A stretch of 12,936 bases of DNA, taken from positions 1-12,936 of the forward strand of contig WFTA01000077.1 of NCBI GenBank assembly GCA_015485715.1, given 5' to 3'. The position numbers and the translations under genes were made by a program. This DNA is from Patescibacteria group bacterium. Its GTDB lineage: Bacteria; Patescibacteriota; Patescibacteriia; WFTA01; S139-112. Each line of letters opens with the position of its first letter. The first letter of the stretch is position 1. The notes under the pieces were generated by a model. That model had not been told where the DNA came from, searched no databases, and saw only the letters and a program-made list of their open reading frames with translations. This document shows positions 6,539 through 12,936 of the stretch, in pieces.

Positions 6539-7837
6539 ATGTTTTCCTACAAAGTCTACAATCTCGTACATGGCGCCAGACTTCTGGTAGTACCCAATAT
6601 ATCAACAGAAGCTGTTTTTGTATCTTTTTTATTTGATAAAACAGGATCTGTGTATGAAAGACCGTCTGAAAGAGGTATAGCACATTTTTTGGAACATATG
6701 ATGTTTAAAGGAACCAGCAGGCGGCCGAATTTGGAGATATCCCACCAGCTTGATGCAATAGGCGCTGTATATAATGCCTATACCAGTAAAGAATATACAA
6801 CTTACTATATAAAAGCTCTGAAAGAAAAAACTGATTTTATTCTTGATGTGCTTTTTGATATATTATTCCATTCTACTTTTGATAAAGAACAGATTGAAAT
6901 GGAAAGAAAGGTGGTTTTGGAAGAGTATAAGATGTGGGAAGATGATCCTTGGGATAATTTGAGTTTTATCCTTAATAAGCTTGTCTTCAAGGGACATCCT
7001 TTAAGTCTTCCTGTTATAGGAGAAAAAGAAAGAATAATATCTTTTCAGAGAGATGATTTGCTCAGGTATTGGAGACACAATTATTCTTTATCTGATCTGT
7101 TGATTGCTGTAGCTGGGAATACAGATTCTTCTCAGATAAGGAGAAAAATAAACAGCTTTCTTAAAAACGAAGCAGGCAACGATCACCTTCTAAAACCGTC
7201 TTTTAAAAAAATTGCAAAAATGAAGATGCAAAACAGGAGAAGGATTGACTATAAATACAGAGATATAAACCAGCTTCATATAGGTATAGGTATTCCTGTA
7301 GATATTTCCCGACTGCAAGCTGAGGAATATACTAGAGTTTTGTCAGTGATTTTAGGTGAGAGCTCATCATCCAGACTGTTTGTGGAGCTTAGAGAAAAAA
7401 GAGGTATATGTTATCATACTTCTACTTCTTTTATAAGATATAGGTATGGTGCAGGTATGTATGTATTAGTATCTCTGGACAAAAGAAGAGCAAAAGAGGC
7501 GCTTGAGATAATATTTGGCCAGATTAGAGATATTTGCAAGGGTAATATCTCAGAAGACGAAATACAAAGAGCCAAGGATTATATAAAAGGGATAACCTTA
7601 ATGGGACTGGAAGATTCCTCTACTCTGGCCAGCTGGTATGCATCTGATTTAATACGCCAAAAGCCGCTTCTTTCACCTCATAAATGGATGAAAGGACTTG
7701 ATAGGCTGAACAAAGATACTGTGGTATATGACGCAGGAAAGATATTCAACCCTAAAAGACTTAATATAGCTCTTGTTGGAAAAATAGATAAGAGATTTGT
7801 GAAGAATATATCTGATTATATTGATGATATTTTTTAA
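6539..7837 (+). CDS. M16-family zinc metallopeptidase
   Basis: This is a pitrilysin-type processing peptidase of the M16B group (insulinase-like, related to mitochondrial processing peptidase beta). The 432-residue length fits a two-domain monomer. The inverted zinc motif HxxEH is HFLEH at residues 49-53 (His49 and His53 as ligands, Glu52 as catalytic base). The third ligand is Glu128 or Glu129 in ERKVVLEEYKMWEDDP, at the expected distance. The downstream non-catalytic domain holds LFVELREKRGICYHTSTSF, the usual 'REKRGLAY' segment. All active-site residues are present, so it should be catalytic. No signal peptide is seen, so it is probably cytoplasmic. The natural substrate is unknown; family members degrade peptides. 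The AI-2E-family gene begins 20 bp after its stop, but with a promoter of its own. Confidence 0.94.
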   Translation: MFSYKVYNLVHGARLLVVPNISTEAVFVSFLFDKTGSVYERPSERGIAHFLEHMMFKGTSRRPNLEISHQLDAIGAVYNAYTSKEYTTYYIKALKEKTDFILDVLFDILFHSTFDKEQIEMERKVVLEEYKMWEDDPWDNLSFILNKLVFKGHPLSLPVIGEKERIISFQRDDLLRYWRHNYSLSDLLIAVAGNTDSSQIRRKINSFLKNEAGNDHLLKPSFKKIAKMKMQNRRRIDYKYRDINQLHIGIGIPVDISRLQAEEYTRVLSVILGESSSSRLFVELREKRGICYHTSTSFIRYRYGAGMYVLVSLDKRRAKEALEIIFGQIRDICKGNISEDEIQRAKDYIKGITLMGLEDSSTLASWYASDLIRQKPLLSPHKWMKGLDRLNKDTVVYDAGKIFNPKRLNIALVGKIDKRFVKNISDYIDDIF

Positions 7838-7849
7838 AACTGCTACAAT
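7821..7849 (+). promoter_or_regulatory. promoter of the AI-2E permease gene; probable leaderless start
   Basis: TTGATG (7821-7826) and TACAAT (7844-7849) have the ideal 17-bp spacing. Transcription would begin near 7856, one or two bases before the ATG at 7858, so the mRNA would have practically no leader. The -35 box lies inside the end of the M16 gene. Confidence 0.55.
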
Positions 7850-7857
7850 ATAGATGT

Positions 7858-8892
7858 ATGCCGAATTATAAACTTGATATAACATATTCTTCTATTTTCA
7901 GGGTGCTGGGGGTAATACTGGGTCTGTTGTTTTTGTATATTATAAGGGATATTATTGCTCTGGTAATTGTATCATTGTTTTTGGCAGCAGCTATTATGCC
8001 TTGGGTGAATTGGTTTCATAAGCATAATGTTCCCCGCGCTCTGGCTGTACTTATCATCTATCTTATAGTTTTTGCAGTGGTAAGTTTTATATTTTTCCTC
8101 ATTATTCCTCCTCTTGCCCAGCAAATAAGTATGCTGGCTAACAGTTTTCCTCAGTATTTTCAAAAATTGATTTTAGGTGTTGAGGAAATAGAAAAATTCA
8201 GTAGAGATGCATCGCAAACTATCAATACTGAGAGTATGGTATCTTATGTTCAGGGAGTTTTGGGTAATGCCGCCCAAGGGTTGTTTTCTGCTATTTCTTC
8301 ATTCTTTGGAAGTATGATTTTTTTGGTGGCAACTTTGGTTCTTACTTTTTATATGGTGCTTAATGAAGAGCTTTTGGTAAGAAGCGCCAAGCTTATTACT
8401 CCTGCTAAACACAGGAAATATGTGGGAGATTTTATAAAAAGATCTCAGAAAAAGCTGGGAGACTGGCTCAGGGGACAGCTTTTCCTGATGCTGTCGATAG
8501 CTGTATTTACATACATAGGTCTGCTTATACTTGGTATAAAATTCGCACTTGTGTTGGCTCTTATTGCGGGATTACTTGAACTTATCCCTTATGCAGGTCC
8601 GATATTATCTGCAATTCCTGCTATAATTTTAGCTTTTAATATATCTCCTATTAAAGCGATATTAGTGATTGTATTGTATTTTATAATCCAACAGGCAGAA
8701 AATCATATTTTGGTTCCTAAGGTAATGGAGAAAGCTGTAGGACTTAATCCGATTATAACCATTATAGCTATACTCATTGGTGCCAAGCTGTTTGGTATTA
8801 TGGGCGCTATACTCGCTGTTCCTGTTGCTACATTGGTAAATATGTTTTTGGAAGACTTCAAGGCTCACGAAGAAGCAGTTCATAGCAAATAG
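7858..8892 (+). CDS. AI-2E/PerM-family permease
   Basis: This is a polytopic inner-membrane protein of 344 residues, the normal size for the AI-2E family (PF01594), which includes E. coli PerM, TqsA and YdiK. It has two hydrophobic segments near the N-terminus (about 14-46), one at 60-84, a soluble loop with amphipathic helices (85-140), a segment at 145-167, and three or four more after 206. Family signatures are ELIPYAGPILSAIPA (241-255), the QQAENHILVPKVM stretch (278-290) and LFGIMGAILAVPVATLV (311-327). Members export varied small molecules or ions, and AI-2 transport itself has been shown for few. The substrate here cannot be inferred, and no quorum-sensing gene is nearby. rsmI starts 14 bp downstream, so the two are probably cotranscribed. 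Confidence 0.93.
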   Translation: MPNYKLDITYSSIFRVLGVILGLLFLYIIRDIIALVIVSLFLAAAIMPWVNWFHKHNVPRALAVLIIYLIVFAVVSFIFFLIIPPLAQQISMLANSFPQYFQKLILGVEEIEKFSRDASQTINTESMVSYVQGVLGNAAQGLFSAISSFFGSMIFLVATLVLTFYMVLNEELLVRSAKLITPAKHRKYVGDFIKRSQKKLGDWLRGQLFLMLSIAVFTYIGLLILGIKFALVLALIAGLLELIPYAGPILSAIPAIILAFNISPIKAILVIVLYFIIQQAENHILVPKVMEKAVGLNPIITIIAILIGAKLFGIMGAILAVPVATLVNMFLEDFKAHEEAVHSK

Positions 8893-8906
8893 TATTTATA
8901 TATATT

Positions 8907-9596
8907 ATGGCAGTTCTATATATTATATCATCTCCTATTGGAAATCTGTCAGACATTTCCCTGCGCGCTTTAGAGATATTGAAAGAGACAGATATTGTGG
9001 TGTGTGAAGACAGCCGTATAACCAACAGGCTTTTAAGCAGATATAATATCAAAAAACCTTTGTATTCAATACATCAGCATTCATCAGCACGAGAATATAG
9101 AAAAGTTATCAGTAAAATAGCAGAGAGCAATACCTGTGCTTATCTTTCTGATGCCGGAACACCGGGTCTGCAAGATCCGGGACCCCAGCTGATTGAGCAG
9201 GTTTTAAAATTATACCCTGATACCAAAATCACACCTGTTCCCGGACCTTCTGCTGTAACTGCAATACTTTCTATATCTCACTTTAGAGTTGATTCGTTTT
9301 TGTTTTTAGGATACCTGCCCAAAAAGAAAGGAAAGGAAAAAACCATAAAAGAAATATTATCAAGCAGAGTACCTGTAGTATTTTTTGAATCAAGCCATCG
9401 TATATTAAAAACTTTGATGCTGATATATGAATTGGCTGAAGACAAAGATAAAAGAAATATAATAATAGGAAAAGATTTAACCAAGCTAAGAGAGGATGTA
9501 TTTAGAGGAAGTGTAAAGGAGGCATTTGAATATTACAAAAACCACAAGTCTATAAAGGGAGAATATGTATTGCTTATAGAAGGAAAAAAGAAGTAG
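8907..9596 (+). CDS. rsmI: 16S rRNA (cytidine1402-2'-O)-methyltransferase
   Basis: RsmI adds the 2'-O-methyl group to C1402 in the decoding centre of 16S rRNA, using S-adenosylmethionine. The protein is a tetrapyrrole-methylase-fold (SPOUT-unrelated) enzyme with all usual blocks. These are SSPIGNLSDISLRALEIL (8-25), CEDSR (33-37, usually CEDTR), YLSDAGTPGLQDPG (79-92), VPGPSAVTAIL (111-121), FLGYLPKKKGK (133-143), FFESSHRI (159-166), and KDLTKLREDVFRG (189-201) followed by GEYVLLIEG. It has 229 residues, shorter than the 270-290 of E. coli-type enzymes, because the C-terminal extension is absent. This short form still contains the full catalytic domain. It lies 14 bp behind the permease gene and is the last gene of the group. 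Confidence 0.96.
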   Translation: MAVLYIISSPIGNLSDISLRALEILKETDIVVCEDSRITNRLLSRYNIKKPLYSIHQHSSAREYRKVISKIAESNTCAYLSDAGTPGLQDPGPQLIEQVLKLYPDTKITPVPGPSAVTAILSISHFRVDSFLFLGYLPKKKGKEKTIKEILSSRVPVVFFESSHRILKTLMLIYELAEDKDKRNIIIGKDLTKLREDVFRGSVKEAFEYYKNHKSIKGEYVLLIEGKKK

Positions 9597-9627
9597 GTTT
9601 TAATATTTAAAGCAGTGTGCAGTATGT

Positions 9628-9736
9628 GGCCAGAGGGATATACTCTGCCATTCGACAGGACTTGGAGGCAAATGTTCTTATCTGTATTAATGTTGTTGTT
9701 AAGATAATACAGTGTTTGAGACAAGGAGGGGAATCG
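9628..9736 (+). repeat. 109-bp direct repeat, copy 1 (tRNA-Cys 3'-end fragment included)
   Basis: It pairs with 9811-9920. Shared blocks are TGCCATTCGACAGGAC, TTATCTGT.TTAAT, AAGATAATACA and the terminal GAGGGGAATCG. Its end (9713-9736) is 22/24 identical to 9897-9920, which spans the last 18 bases of tRNA-Cys plus six downstream bases. Its own start (GGCCAGAGGG) is a more decayed version of the same tRNA end. The spacer 9597-9902 holds no gene; these repeats and a link at 9737-9810 make up nearly all of it. Confidence 0.75.
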
Positions 9737-9810
9737 TCTTGTTATACGACGGGATTGGAAGTGGTAGTAATGTCTATTGATATATGTTATGAGTAAAGTG
9801 AATTTTGTGA

Positions 9811-9920
9811 GGCCAAGAGGGGAATCGTCCTGCCATTCGACAGGACATGGAGGTAAATGTTTTTATCTGTGTTAATATTGTTTTAAGATAATACAATGTT
9901 TGAGGCCAGGAGGGGAATCG
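9811..9920 (+). repeat. 110-bp direct repeat, copy 2 (runs into tRNA-Cys)
   Basis: It begins with GGCCAAGAGGGGAATCG, part of a 19-base copy of the tRNA-Cys 3' end (9809-9827, one mismatch). It passes through the 9827-9846 hairpin and the AAGATAATACA block, and ends inside the real tRNA-Cys gene at the T-loop. Unit length and order match copy 1, about 184 bp away. Confidence 0.75.
9827..9846. repeat. GC hairpin within the tRNA-Cys-linked repeat
   Basis: GTCCTG (9827-9832) pairs with CAGGAC (9841-9846) around CCATTCGA. Copy 1 keeps the right arm (CAGGAC at 9656-9661), but its left arm has changed to ACTCTG. A related GTC..GAC hairpin word (CGTC...GACG) lies at 9735-9751. Confidence 0.5.
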
Positions 9921-9974
9921 AACCCCTGCATAGGAGTTTTGCAGACTCCTGCCTTACCACTTGGCTACCTGGCC
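9903..9974 (-). tRNA. tRNA-Cys (anticodon GCA)
   Basis: Read on the minus strand, the acceptor GGCCAGG pairs with CCTGGCC and the discriminator is U, the cysteine identity base. The D arm is GCC...GGC. The anticodon stem GGAGT/ACTCC encloses CTGCAAA, giving anticodon GCA. The T arm is AGGGG-TTCGATT-CCCCT. The tRNA is 72 nt long with a five-base variable loop. CCA is not encoded. The gene runs opposite to its neighbours rsmI and the transporter, and degenerate copies of its 3' end lie downstream. Confidence 0.97.
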
Positions 9975-10007
9975 TTATATAGATATTTAAACATAAAATT
10001 TATAAAA

Positions 10008-10036
10008 TTGCAATTTATGTTATATATTTTTATAAT
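10008..10036 (+). promoter_or_regulatory. promoter of the Nramp-like transporter gene
   Basis: TTGCAA (10008-10013) and a consensus TATAAT (10031-10036) are 17 bp apart. Transcription would begin near 10043, leaving a leader of about eight bases before ATG 10051, too short for a Shine-Dalgarno site. Confidence 0.6.
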
Positions 10037-10050
10037 AAAAATATAAATAT

Positions 10051-11460
10051 ATGCCTGAAAAAAATTTTTATCCACCCCTTGACAAAAAAGATCTTCCCAA
10101 ACCTCCCCACTGGACCAAAGCACTGGGTGTGGGTGTGGTTGTAATGGGGCTTGCAATTGGTACAGGAGAGCTTATACTCTGGCCTCATCTTATTACAAAA
10201 TGGGGACTTGGTCTTCTGTGGCTTGCATTGCTTGGTATTATAGCCCAGTATTTTATAAATCAGGAAGTTGCCCGTCACGCAATTGCAACCGGAGAAGGAT
10301 TTTTTACATCATCTGCAAGGGTTATCAGACAATCTGCTATATTTTGGCTGCTTGCCGCTATCTTGCTTTATATCTGGCCGGGATGGGCAAGTTCTATAGG
10401 TACTATTTTAAAAGAGCTTTTTGGTTTTGGGTCGCATCTGATGTGGTCATGGGTCAGCTTTGCGTTGATTTTGGTCCTGACTTTTAGTGGTCGTATTGCT
10501 TACAATGTTCTGGAGAAATCTTTGAAAATAACAGTTCCTGCGTTTTTTGTTCTTTTGGTGGTGATAAGTTTTTTTAATCTCAACTGGACTATTATCTCAC
10601 AAGCAGTAAGAGGGGTTTTTAATTTTGGATTTATACCTCAGGATGTGGATATAAATGTTTTGCTTTCTGCAGTAGTATTTGCAGGTGCTGGCGGTATGCT
10701 TAATTTGTGTGTATCTCTATGGTATAGAGATAAGCAAATTGGTATGGGAGCATATATCAATCAGATTACCAATCCTATCACAGGCAGAGCTGAGGCAGTA
10801 TCTCCTGTGGGAGTAACTTTTGATCCCACAGAGGAGAATGTTAAAAGGTGGAAAGGTTGGATGAAGTTTGTCAGAATAGATCAGGGTATAATCTTTCTTC
10901 TTCTTGGATTTATAACTTTGTTTCTATTGGCTGTAAATGCCTATGCTGTACTCTCACCTCAGGGAATAGTTCCTGAAGGGCTTAAGGTTGCAGTGGTGCA
11001 GGCTGAGATTTTTGGTAAGCACTGGGGAGTGGTGGGATATAAGGCGTTTTTGGCTATGGCAGGGCTTATGCTTTTTTCAGTTATGTGGACAGTGATAGAT
11101 GCTTTAACCAGAATGGTAAGTGATATTTTATACACAAACTCTCAAGTCGGACCTTATCAAAAATATTTAAAGTTTTTAAAACATACATCATTGCACAAGA
11201 TATACTATGTAACCATTGCTTTGGTGGTAATTATAGGTGCCCTGCTCCTTCCTTTTAAACAGCCTTTGACTTTGCTTGTGATATCAGCAGTTTTAGGGGG
11301 ACTTACTATGGCAATATATACTCCTTTTTTGATTTATTTAAACAATACTCGCCTACCCAAACCCATCCGCCCGAGCCTTTTCACAAACATTGTAATGGTA
11401 TTTATTTCTATTTTCTTCATCTATTTTGCAATCAGGGTAATATATAATTATTTGGTTTGA
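10051..11460 (+). CDS. divergent Nramp-superfamily transporter without the metal-site motifs
   Basis: This is a multi-spanning inner-membrane protein of 469 residues with about 11 hydrophobic segments, a short cytoplasmic N-terminus, and the layout of the Nramp family (APC/LeuT fold). The first segment reads GVVVMGLAIGTGELILWP (27-44), then comes a helix with NQEVARHAIATGEGF (70-84), as in Nramp proteins. Canonical transporters carry DPGN in TM1 and MPH in TM6 to bind Mn or Fe. Here TM1 has GTGE (37-40), and the TM6 equivalent reads AGAGGMLNLCVSLWYRD (211-227), so neither motif is present. The substrate is therefore probably not a classical Nramp metal and remains unknown. A promoter lies just upstream. 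The last 13 bp overlap the alanine racemase gene on the other strand. The family call is good; the specificity is open. Confidence 0.8.
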   Translation: MPEKNFYPPLDKKDLPKPPHWTKALGVGVVVMGLAIGTGELILWPHLITKWGLGLLWLALLGIIAQYFINQEVARHAIATGEGFFTSSARVIRQSAIFWLLAAILLYIWPGWASSIGTILKELFGFGSHLMWSWVSFALILVLTFSGRIAYNVLEKSLKITVPAFFVLLVVISFFNLNWTIISQAVRGVFNFGFIPQDVDINVLLSAVVFAGAGGMLNLCVSLWYRDKQIGMGAYINQITNPITGRAEAVSPVGVTFDPTEENVKRWKGWMKFVRIDQGIIFLLLGFITLFLLAVNAYAVLSPQGIVPEGLKVAVVQAEIFGKHWGVVGYKAFLAMAGLMLFSVMWTVIDALTRMVSDILYTNSQVGPYQKYLKFLKHTSLHKIYYVTIALVVIIGALLLPFKQPLTLLVISAVLGGLTMAIYTPFLIYLNNTRLPKPIRPSLFTNIVMVFISIFFIYFAIRVIYNYLV

Positions 11461-12659
11461 TAGATGTATTTGTGTCGCAGGCGAGTTGCATTACCTAGAT
11501 TACATATAACTTCATTGGGAATTGTATCTATAGCTTCGGCCAGTTGTCGTGCTGTGTTGTGATGTTTTCTACTTACTATGAGTACTTTATCTCCTGTTTT
11601 TGTTTTTGAATTTACTTTAATACAGAATTGATCCATGCTTATTCGTCCCACGGATTTTACTTTTTTATTGTTTACTACAAAATAGAAATTGTTACTCAAT
11701 TTTCTGTTTAGTCCATCACCATATCCTAGAGGTACTATGGCAATATGTTCTTTATTTTTAGTTATATATGTTCTTCCATACCCTATAGAGTGTCGCGGAG
11801 GATATGTCTTTATAAGTGTTATTTCAGATTCTATTTCCATAACAGGATTGAATTGAAGTTTGAGAGCGTTGCCGTACGGCTCAGGATATCCATATACAGC
11901 TATTCCCGGACGTATCATATCAAATAGACTGTCCGGGTATTCCAGTGCAGCACCACTATTGGCGGAGTGAAATATAATTTTGTGTTTGAAGATTTGGGAT
12001 ATTATTGTTTTAAGACTGACAAGTTTTTTAATTTGCTGGGAGGTGTATTTAATCGCTTTTTTGGTGTTTGCGTCAGATACAGGGAAATGGGTCATTACAC
12101 CTTTTAAATGAATGTATTTTAACTTTTTTATTTTGTTTATTATACTTAAAACATCATCTACAAGAACCCCACTTCTACCCATGCCTGTGTCTATATCAAG
12201 ATGAATGTTTACTTTTTTTTCCTGTTTTTGCCCTTCTTTGTCAAGTTTGTAAAGGAAATTAAGATCAGATACTGCATGTTCTATACTGTGTTTAACCGTA
12301 TATTTGATACCTGATTTGGTTATAGGAGATTGAGCTAAAATTAGAATTGGTTTTTTGATTTTTTCTTGGATAAGCAGATAAGCCTCCTGAAGATGAGCAA
12401 CACCAAGATAGTCGCAGAGATTTGTGTGTTCTGCGAATTTAGCGACAGCAGTAATACCTGCACCATAAGCATTACCTTTTACAGGAAGGAGGAAGAGGAG
12501 TTTTTTACCTGCTTTTTTGTTTGCAAAATTATGTATTTTCTTAATATTTGTTTCTAAAGTTTTTAGATTTACTTTGATGATGCCTGTAGGAAATGGACAT
12601 CTTTCTTCTTCTTTTTTGTTGTAATAGTTAATGATATGTTTTATTTTCTCGTTATCCAT
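11448..12659 (-). CDS. alr: alanine racemase
   Basis: Alanine racemase is a PLP enzyme that converts L-alanine to D-alanine for peptidoglycan. The 403-residue protein has the TIM barrel and C-terminal beta domain. PLP-binding Lys61 lies in LPVKGNAYGAG, where most family members have VKADAYGHG. Further marks are the HLDIDTGMGRSG segment (153-164), HSANSGAALEYPD (231-243), RPGIAVYGYP (250-259), the catalytic Tyr294 in SIGYGRTY, LGYGDGLNR (311-319) and VGRISMDQF (337-345). Both catalytic residues (Lys61, Tyr294) are present, so it should be active. An N-terminal extension of about 25 charged residues precedes the barrel. The ATG at 12657-12659 is again preceded by T with no Shine-Dalgarno sequence. 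The gene converges on the Nramp-like gene with a 13-bp overlap of the 3' ends, leaving no room for a terminator between them. Confidence 0.96.
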   Translation of the reverse strand: MDNEKIKHIINYYNKKEEERCPFPTGIIKVNLKTLETNIKKIHNFANKKAGKKLLFLLPVKGNAYGAGITAVAKFAEHTNLCDYLGVAHLQEAYLLIQEKIKKPILILAQSPITKSGIKYTVKHSIEHAVSDLNFLYKLDKEGQKQEKKVNIHLDIDTGMGRSGVLVDDVLSIINKIKKLKYIHLKGVMTHFPVSDANTKKAIKYTSQQIKKLVSLKTIISQIFKHKIIFHSANSGAALEYPDSLFDMIRPGIAVYGYPEPYGNALKLQFNPVMEIESEITLIKTYPPRHSIGYGRTYITKNKEHIAIVPLGYGDGLNRKLSNNFYFVVNNKKVKSVGRISMDQFCIKVNSKTKTGDKVLIVSRKHHNTARQLAEAIDTIPNEVICNLGNATRLRHKYIYQTK

Positions 12660-12677
12660 ATCTTAATATGAATTTAG

Positions 12678-12713
12678 AAAAATAAAAAAAGCTCCTAAAT
12701 TTTTTCTTAGAGC
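12678..12713 (-). terminator. rho-independent terminator or attenuator upstream of alr
   Basis: On the minus strand the stem GCTC-TAA/TTAG-GAGC (plus-strand arms 12691-12698 and 12707-12713, one bulged base, loop 12699-12706) is followed by TTTTTTTATTTTT. It sits 32 bases or more before the alr start. It either ends a minus-strand transcript that enters from the right of the window or works as an attenuator in an alr leader. The plus strand has no U-tract after the stem. Confidence 0.65.
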
Positions 12714-12720
12714 ACTATAA

Positions 12721-12748
12721 AGATTACAAGATATTTTTTATAAGTCAA
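12721..12748 (-). promoter_or_regulatory. weak candidate minus-strand promoter
   Basis: On the minus strand TTGACT (12748-12743) and TAATCT (12726-12721) are 16 bp apart. Transcription would begin near 12714, right at the hairpin that precedes alr. The -10 is a poor match, so this is tentative. The rest of 12714-12936 shows no coding signal on either strand. Confidence 0.25.
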
Positions 12749-12868
12749 GTTCTATATGTAATTAAAATTTGCAAGTAATAAATTTTAGAGAATAAAAAAT
12801 AATGAAAAGTGGTGGGTTTTCCAAATAAGGCCTATATAGATTGTGAGTGGTATGGATATTTAATTGCC

Positions 12869-12896
12869 ATTTACCCATTCGTACGAATGGATAAAT
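12869..12896. repeat. 28-bp palindrome with a CGTACG core
   Basis: CCATTCGTACGAATGG (12875-12890) is a perfect 16-bp palindrome. ATTTA and TAAAT extend it on either side after one mismatched pair, giving 14-base arms with no loop. It could be an operator for a dimeric regulator or a REP-like element. The word CCATTCG also occurs in the tRNA-Cys-linked repeats at 9648 and 9833. Confidence 0.65.
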
Positions 12897-12936
12897 AGGT
12901 GATGACAGGTTTGTAATATTAATTGTTGTTTAATAA

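Noticed and set aside
7858..8892. Evidence for AI-2 quorum sensing from the AI-2E-family permease
   Set aside because: The family name is misleading as to substrate. There is no luxS or lsr gene in the window, and most members are not AI-2 exporters.
9713..9850. Additional tRNA genes or tRNA pseudogenes next to tRNA-Cys
   Set aside because: Only the 3' acceptor and T-arm sequence is present. There is no anticodon arm, D arm or 5' acceptor strand, so duplicated 3' ends are the better reading.
9628..9920. CRISPR array from the repeated blocks
   Set aside because: There are only two long repeats about 184 bp apart plus partial tRNA-end copies. The spacing is irregular and no cas genes are near.
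10200..10487. Alternative plus-strand reading frame inside the transporter gene
   Set aside because: It lies wholly inside a well-supported membrane protein gene in another frame and has no family features of its own. The other overlapping frames in gatA, M16, rsmI and alr were rejected for the same reason.

Overview
The window is AT-rich bacterial chromosome that reads with the standard code (TGA ends two of the long genes). Several things suggest a small-genome lineage of the Candidate Phyla Radiation (Patescibacteria), possibly Microgenomates or a relative. Its enzymes are compact single-domain housekeeping proteins, including a 229-residue RsmI. It carries a very large charged membrane protein of no known family next to a small helical protein. 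Its starts have no Shine-Dalgarno sequence, and its intergenic spacers are packed with fold-back repeats. This lineage call is inference; no marker gene that would settle it lies in the window.

Layout, left to right. Positions 69-3419: an unrecognised 982-residue membrane protein and a 126-residue helical protein, a two-gene unit. 3420-4045: a spacer holding a small gene broken at a C6 tract, a GC hairpin and a perfect 38-bp palindrome. 4046-4131: tRNA-Leu(UAG) with its own promoter. 4132-4497: a mosaic of repeats. 4498-6265: gatC-gatA, two of the three subunits of the tRNA-dependent amidotransferase (gatB is not here). 6266-6538: a second repeat mosaic, part of it an inverted copy of the first. 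6539-9596: M16 metallopeptidase, AI-2E-family permease and RsmI, closely spaced on the + strand. 9597-9902: direct repeats that contain copies of the 3' end of the adjoining tRNA-Cys(GCA). 10051-11460: a divergent Nramp-superfamily transporter. 11448-12659: alanine racemase on the - strand, overlapping the transporter tail to tail by 13 bp. 12660-12936: a minus-strand terminator-like hairpin and a palindrome, with no gene seen.

Together the recognisable genes serve translation (GatCA for Gln/Asn-tRNA, RsmI for 16S rRNA, two tRNAs), the cell wall (D-alanine supply), proteolysis and transport. No phage, CRISPR or defence operon is visible. The points most worth following up are the compound hairpin repeats in opposite orientation on either side of gatCA, the tRNA-Cys 3'-end duplications that look like serial integration scars, the uniform T at position -1 of every start codon, the frameshifted small gene, and the transporter that lacks the Nramp metal-site motifs.
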